Source of the DNA: Actinomycetes bacterium
Lineage (GTDB): Bacteria > Actinomycetota > Actinomycetes > Actinomycetales > Demequinaceae
Assembly: GCA_023442845.1 (NCBI GenBank)
Contig: JAEZXC010000002.1
Span: forward strand, 1 to 8,940
Length of the DNA: 8,940 bases
Direction: 5' to 3'
Under the pieces are notes generated by a model. That model saw only the letters and a list, made by a program, of their open reading frames with translations, did no database searches and was not told the DNA's origin. This document shows, piece by piece, positions 6,505-8,940 of the stretch. How positions within the stretch are numbered: the first letter of the stretch is position 1; the number at the start of each line of letters is the position of its first letter. Both the position numbers and the translations under genes were made by a program.

Positions 6505-6508
6505 GAGG
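6503..6508 (+). promoter_or_regulatory. Ribosome binding site of nuoD, overlapping the nuoC stop
   Basis: AGGAGG, a perfect anti-Shine-Dalgarno match, lies 5 bases before the nuoD ATG and shares bases with the nuoC TAG stop (6502-6504). Ribosomes finishing nuoC would stop directly on this site, favouring re-initiation. It is the strongest site in the operon here. Confidence 0.8.
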
Positions 6509-6513
6509 ACGCG

Positions 6514-7866
6514 ATGACAACTGAGTACACCGCTCCCCAGGCCACCGCCGGCCTTGGAAACGACGACGGCGCGGCCCCCGAGTTCACCGTCTTTGGCGGC
6601 GACTGGTCGGATGTTGCCGAAGAAGCCACGCGCCTTGGCGAGCAGCGGCTCGTCTTCAACATGGGCCCACAGCACCCGTCGACGCACGGCGTGCTCCGCA
6701 TCATGCTCGAGGTCGAAGGCGAGACTGTCACCGAGTGCCGCGCAGGCATCGGCTACCTGCACACCGGCATCGAGAAGAACATGGAGTACCGGACGTGGAC
6801 GCAGGGCGTCACGTTCTGCACGCGCATGGACTACGTCGCTCCGATGTTCAACGAAGCCGTGTTCTGCATGGGTGCTGAGAAACTCCTCGGCATCACGGAC
6901 GACATCCCCGAGCGCGCCAACGTGTTGCGCGTGCTCATGATGGAGCTGACGCGCATCGGCTCGCACCTCGTTGCCATTGGTACGGGTGGAAACGAGATGG
7001 GTGCGACCACCGTCATGACCACGGCCTTCATTGGCCGCGAAGAGACCTTCAAGGTGATCGAGGCGATCACCGGCCTGCGCGTCAACAACGCGTACATCCG
7101 TCCCGGCGGCGTCGCCATTGACACTCCCGAGGACGCAGTCAAGATGATCCGCGAGATGATCCCGCAGGTGCGTCTGCGTCTTGATGAACTGGCGCTTCTC
7201 CAGCTGGAGAACCCGATCTTCAAGGGACGCCTCCAGGGTGTTGCGACGCTTGACCTCGCTGCGTGTATGGCACTCGGTATCACCGGCCCCATCCTCCGCT
7301 CGGCCGGGGTTCCGTACGACCTGCGCAAGTCAGAGCCGTACGCGGGTTACGAAACCTACGACTTCGCCGTGCCCACCTCGACAGATGCCGACGCGTACAG
7401 CCGCGTGGTGCTGCGGCTCGAGGAGTGCTACGAGTCGCTCAAGATCATTGAGCAGTGCGCGGATCGCCTCGAGCAAACCGAGGGTGCGCCTGTCATGGTG
7501 GCCGACAAGAAGATCGCGCTGCCCTCGCAGCTTTCCGTTGGTTCGGACGGCCAGGGCAACTCGTTTGAGCACATTCGCCACATCATGGGCGAGTCCATGG
7601 AAGCGCTGATCCACCACTTCAAGTTGGTGACGGAGGGCTTCCCCGTGCCGGCTGGTCAGGCGTACGCGGCTGTCGAGAACCCCAAGGGCTTCCTCGGCGT
7701 CCATGTGGTGTCTGACGGCGGCACCAAGCCGTGGCGCGCGCACTTCCGCGACCCGGGCTTCAACAATTTGCAGGCGTTGTCCGCGCTCACCGAAGGCGGC
7801 CAAGTGGCCGACGTCGTGGTCGCGATCGCCACGATCGACATGGTCCTGGGAGGCGTCGACCGATGA
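6514..7866 (+). CDS. nuoD: NADH-quinone oxidoreductase subunit D (NuoD, 49 kDa)
   Basis: Peripheral-arm subunit that, with NuoB, forms the quinone-reduction pocket; evolutionarily related to the NiFe-hydrogenase large subunit. The 450 residues are normal for an actinobacterial NuoD. A variable leader of about 48 residues precedes GPQHPSTHGVLR (51-62). Other landmarks are GYLHTGIEK (80-88), TRMDYVAPM (103-111), NNAYIRPGGVAID (191-203), RDPGFNNLQAL (412-422) and the terminal GGVDR. His54 or His58 in HPSTH and Tyr107 correspond to the family's quinone-contacting His and Tyr (Thermus Nqo4 His38 and Tyr87). The usual KGE of the late PKGE-type motif reads KGF here (Phe393). The stop overlaps the nuoE ATG (ATGA), and the GGAGG encoding part of LGGVDR also serves as the nuoE ribosome site. 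Confidence 0.98.
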   Translation: MTTEYTAPQATAGLGNDDGAAPEFTVFGGDWSDVAEEATRLGEQRLVFNMGPQHPSTHGVLRIMLEVEGETVTECRAGIGYLHTGIEKNMEYRTWTQGVTFCTRMDYVAPMFNEAVFCMGAEKLLGITDDIPERANVLRVLMMELTRIGSHLVAIGTGGNEMGATTVMTTAFIGREETFKVIEAITGLRVNNAYIRPGGVAIDTPEDAVKMIREMIPQVRLRLDELALLQLENPIFKGRLQGVATLDLAACMALGITGPILRSAGVPYDLRKSEPYAGYETYDFAVPTSTDADAYSRVVLRLEECYESLKIIEQCADRLEQTEGAPVMVADKKIALPSQLSVGSDGQGNSFEHIRHIMGESMEALIHHFKLVTEGFPVPAGQAYAAVENPKGFLGVHVVSDGGTKPWRAHFRDPGFNNLQALSALTEGGQVADVVVAIATIDMVLGGVDR

Positions 7867-8519
7867 CCTACGACGAGTCCACTCTCGCGGCGCTTACGAA
7901 GGACGCCGCTGAGATCAAGAGTCGCTACCCGGTGGAGCGCTCCGCGCTATTGCCGATGCTGCACCTCGTGCAGTCGATCGACGGCTACATCTCGCCCGAC
8001 GGCATTCAGTTCTGCGCCGACCAGTTGGGCCTCACCCCACCCGAGGTGTCGGCCGTCGCCACGTTCTATACCCAATACAAGCGTCGGCCCAATGGCGAAT
8101 ACCAGGTGGGCGTATGCACGAACACCCTGTGCGCGATCATGGGCGGCGACGAGATTTGGCGACGCGTGAGCGAGCGGTGCGGCGTGGGCCACGACGAGAC
8201 AACGGCCGACGGCAAGATCTCGCTCGAGCGCCTCGAGTGCAATGCCGCGTGTGACTTCGCCCCGGTGATGATGGTCAACTGGGAGTTCTTCGACAACATG
8301 ACGCCTGAAACGGCGCTGCAACTGGTGGACGACATCTTGGATGGCAAGGCCGTGAAGCCCACGCGTGGCGCCGACACGGTCGCGACATTCAAAGAGGTGT
8401 CGCGCGTGCTCGCGGGCTTCCCTGATGGGCGTGCCGACGAGGGCCCCTCGGCTGGCGCCCCGTCGCTTGCGGGCATCGAGGTCGCCAAAGAGCAGGGATG
8501 GAAGGGACAGGACTCGTGA
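7863..8519 (+). CDS. nuoE: NADH-quinone oxidoreductase subunit E (NuoE, 24 kDa)
   Basis: Thioredoxin-fold ferredoxin of the NADH-oxidising module; it binds the 2Fe-2S cluster N1a beside NuoF. The 218 residues contain the expected ligands Cys85 and Cys90 (CTNTLC, C-x4-C) and Cys126 and Cys130 (CNAAC, C-x3-C). An N-terminal helical part (about 7-80) includes TPPEVSAVATFYTQY (58-72). VNWEFFDNMTPETA (138-151) closes the domain. A tail of about 55 residues follows, with TRGADTVATFKEVSRVL (167-183), longer than in E. coli and seen in actinobacterial homologues. The ATG at 7863 overlaps the nuoD stop and has TGGGAGG (7847-7853) upstream. The same frame stays open further back within nuoD, but that part is unlike NuoE. 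The stop overlaps the nuoF GTG. Confidence 0.96.
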   Translation: MTYDESTLAALTKDAAEIKSRYPVERSALLPMLHLVQSIDGYISPDGIQFCADQLGLTPPEVSAVATFYTQYKRRPNGEYQVGVCTNTLCAIMGGDEIWRRVSERCGVGHDETTADGKISLERLECNAACDFAPVMMVNWEFFDNMTPETALQLVDDILDGKAVKPTRGADTVATFKEVSRVLAGFPDGRADEGPSAGAPSLAGIEVAKEQGWKGQDS

Positions 8520-8940
8520 CTGATCTGATCCCCGTTCTTAGTGCCACCTGGGGCCTTGAGCGGTCGTGGAACTACGACACCTACGTCAGCCAGGGCGGGT
8601 ACGACGCTGCCAAGAAGGCTTTTTCGATGGCGCCCGAGGCGATCATTCAAGCGGTGAAGGACTCTGGCTTGCGTGGCCGCGGCGGCGCTGGCTTCCCGAC
8701 CGGCATGAAGTGGGGATTCCTGCCTGCGCCCGACGGTGGTCCGCGCTACCTCGTTGTCAACGCTGACGAGTCGGAGCCCGGCACGTGCAAGGACATTCCC
8801 ACGATGCTTGCAGCGCCGCACGTGCTCATCGAGGGTGCCATCATCACGTCGCTTGCCATCGGGTGCAACCACGCGTTCATTTATGTGCGAGGCGAAGTGG
8901 TCCACGTGTACCGCCGCCTGCTCAAGGCAGTGGAAGAGGC
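8516..8940 (+). CDS. nuoF: NADH-quinone oxidoreductase subunit F (NuoF), 3'-truncated by window edge
   Basis: Catalytic subunit of the NADH-dehydrogenase module; it binds NADH, FMN and 4Fe-4S cluster N3 and starts the electron path. Only the first 141 codons are visible, about a third of a normal NuoF. The glycine-rich nucleotide-binding loop GLRGRGGAGFPTGMKW is at 51-66. The FMN-site motif NADESEPGTCKDI is at 82-94. HAFIYVRGEVVHVYRRL (119-135) also matches the family. The N3 cysteines lie beyond the window. The GTG overlaps the nuoE stop (GTGA), with GAAGGGA 8 bases upstream. The reading frame is intact to the edge. Confidence 0.96.
   Translation, partial: MTDLIPVLSATWGLERSWNYDTYVSQGGYDAAKKAFSMAPEAIIQAVKDSGLRGRGGAGFPTGMKWGFLPAPDGGPRYLVVNADESEPGTCKDIPTMLAAPHVLIEGAIITSLAIGCNHAFIYVRGEVVHVYRRLLKAVEE

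Noticed and set aside
5623..6966. Minus-strand open frame (447 codons) opposite nuoB, nuoC and nuoD
   Set aside because: It runs against three unmistakable nuo genes, has a low-complexity His/Arg/Val composition, and no ribosome site was found; it is a shadow of the real genes.

Overview
The window looks like chromosomal DNA from a high-GC Gram-positive bacterium (Actinomycetota). The support is the strong G/C bias at third codon positions, frequent GTG starts, Actinomycetota-style complex I subunits (separate NuoC and NuoD, and a NuoE with a C-terminal tail), and a geranylgeranyl-reductase-family gene next to menaquinone genes. A member of the Micrococcales is my best guess, but that is inference. 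No mobile element, CRISPR array, tRNA or rRNA was seen. Coding density is very high and no gene-free stretch exceeds about 120 bases.

Region 1 (1-2748) holds two menaquinone-biosynthesis genes facing each other. menD (+) is cut by the left edge of the window, and an isochorismate synthase gene (menF type, -) runs against it. Their stop codons overlap in a single CTAG. The isochorismate synthase makes the substrate that MenD consumes, so these are consecutive pathway steps transcribed convergently.

Region 2 (2749-3587) begins with a 120-base divergent promoter region. It is followed by an unrecognised 209-residue protein with two predicted membrane segments, then an 89-base gap holding a hairpin, a short direct repeat and a probable leaderless promoter.

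Region 3 (3588-8940) is a tightly packed set of genes on the + strand. It starts with an FAD-dependent geranylgeranyl-reductase-family enzyme, probably a MenJ-like menaquinone side-chain reductase. After 19 bases come nuoA, nuoB, nuoC, nuoD, nuoE and the start of nuoF, which runs off the right edge. The nuo genes touch or overlap (4-base gap, 4-base overlap, 9-base gap, 4-base overlap, 4-base overlap), so they are very likely one translationally coupled operon for proton-pumping NADH:menaquinone oxidoreductase.

Functionally the window links making menaquinone (menF, menD), probably tailoring its isoprenoid tail (reductase) and using it as electron acceptor (complex I). Nearly everything is well-known housekeeping respiration. 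The least explained items are the two-TM protein, the two candidate leaderless starts and the repeat upstream of the reductase-nuo operon. I do not see convincing evidence for a wholly new system.
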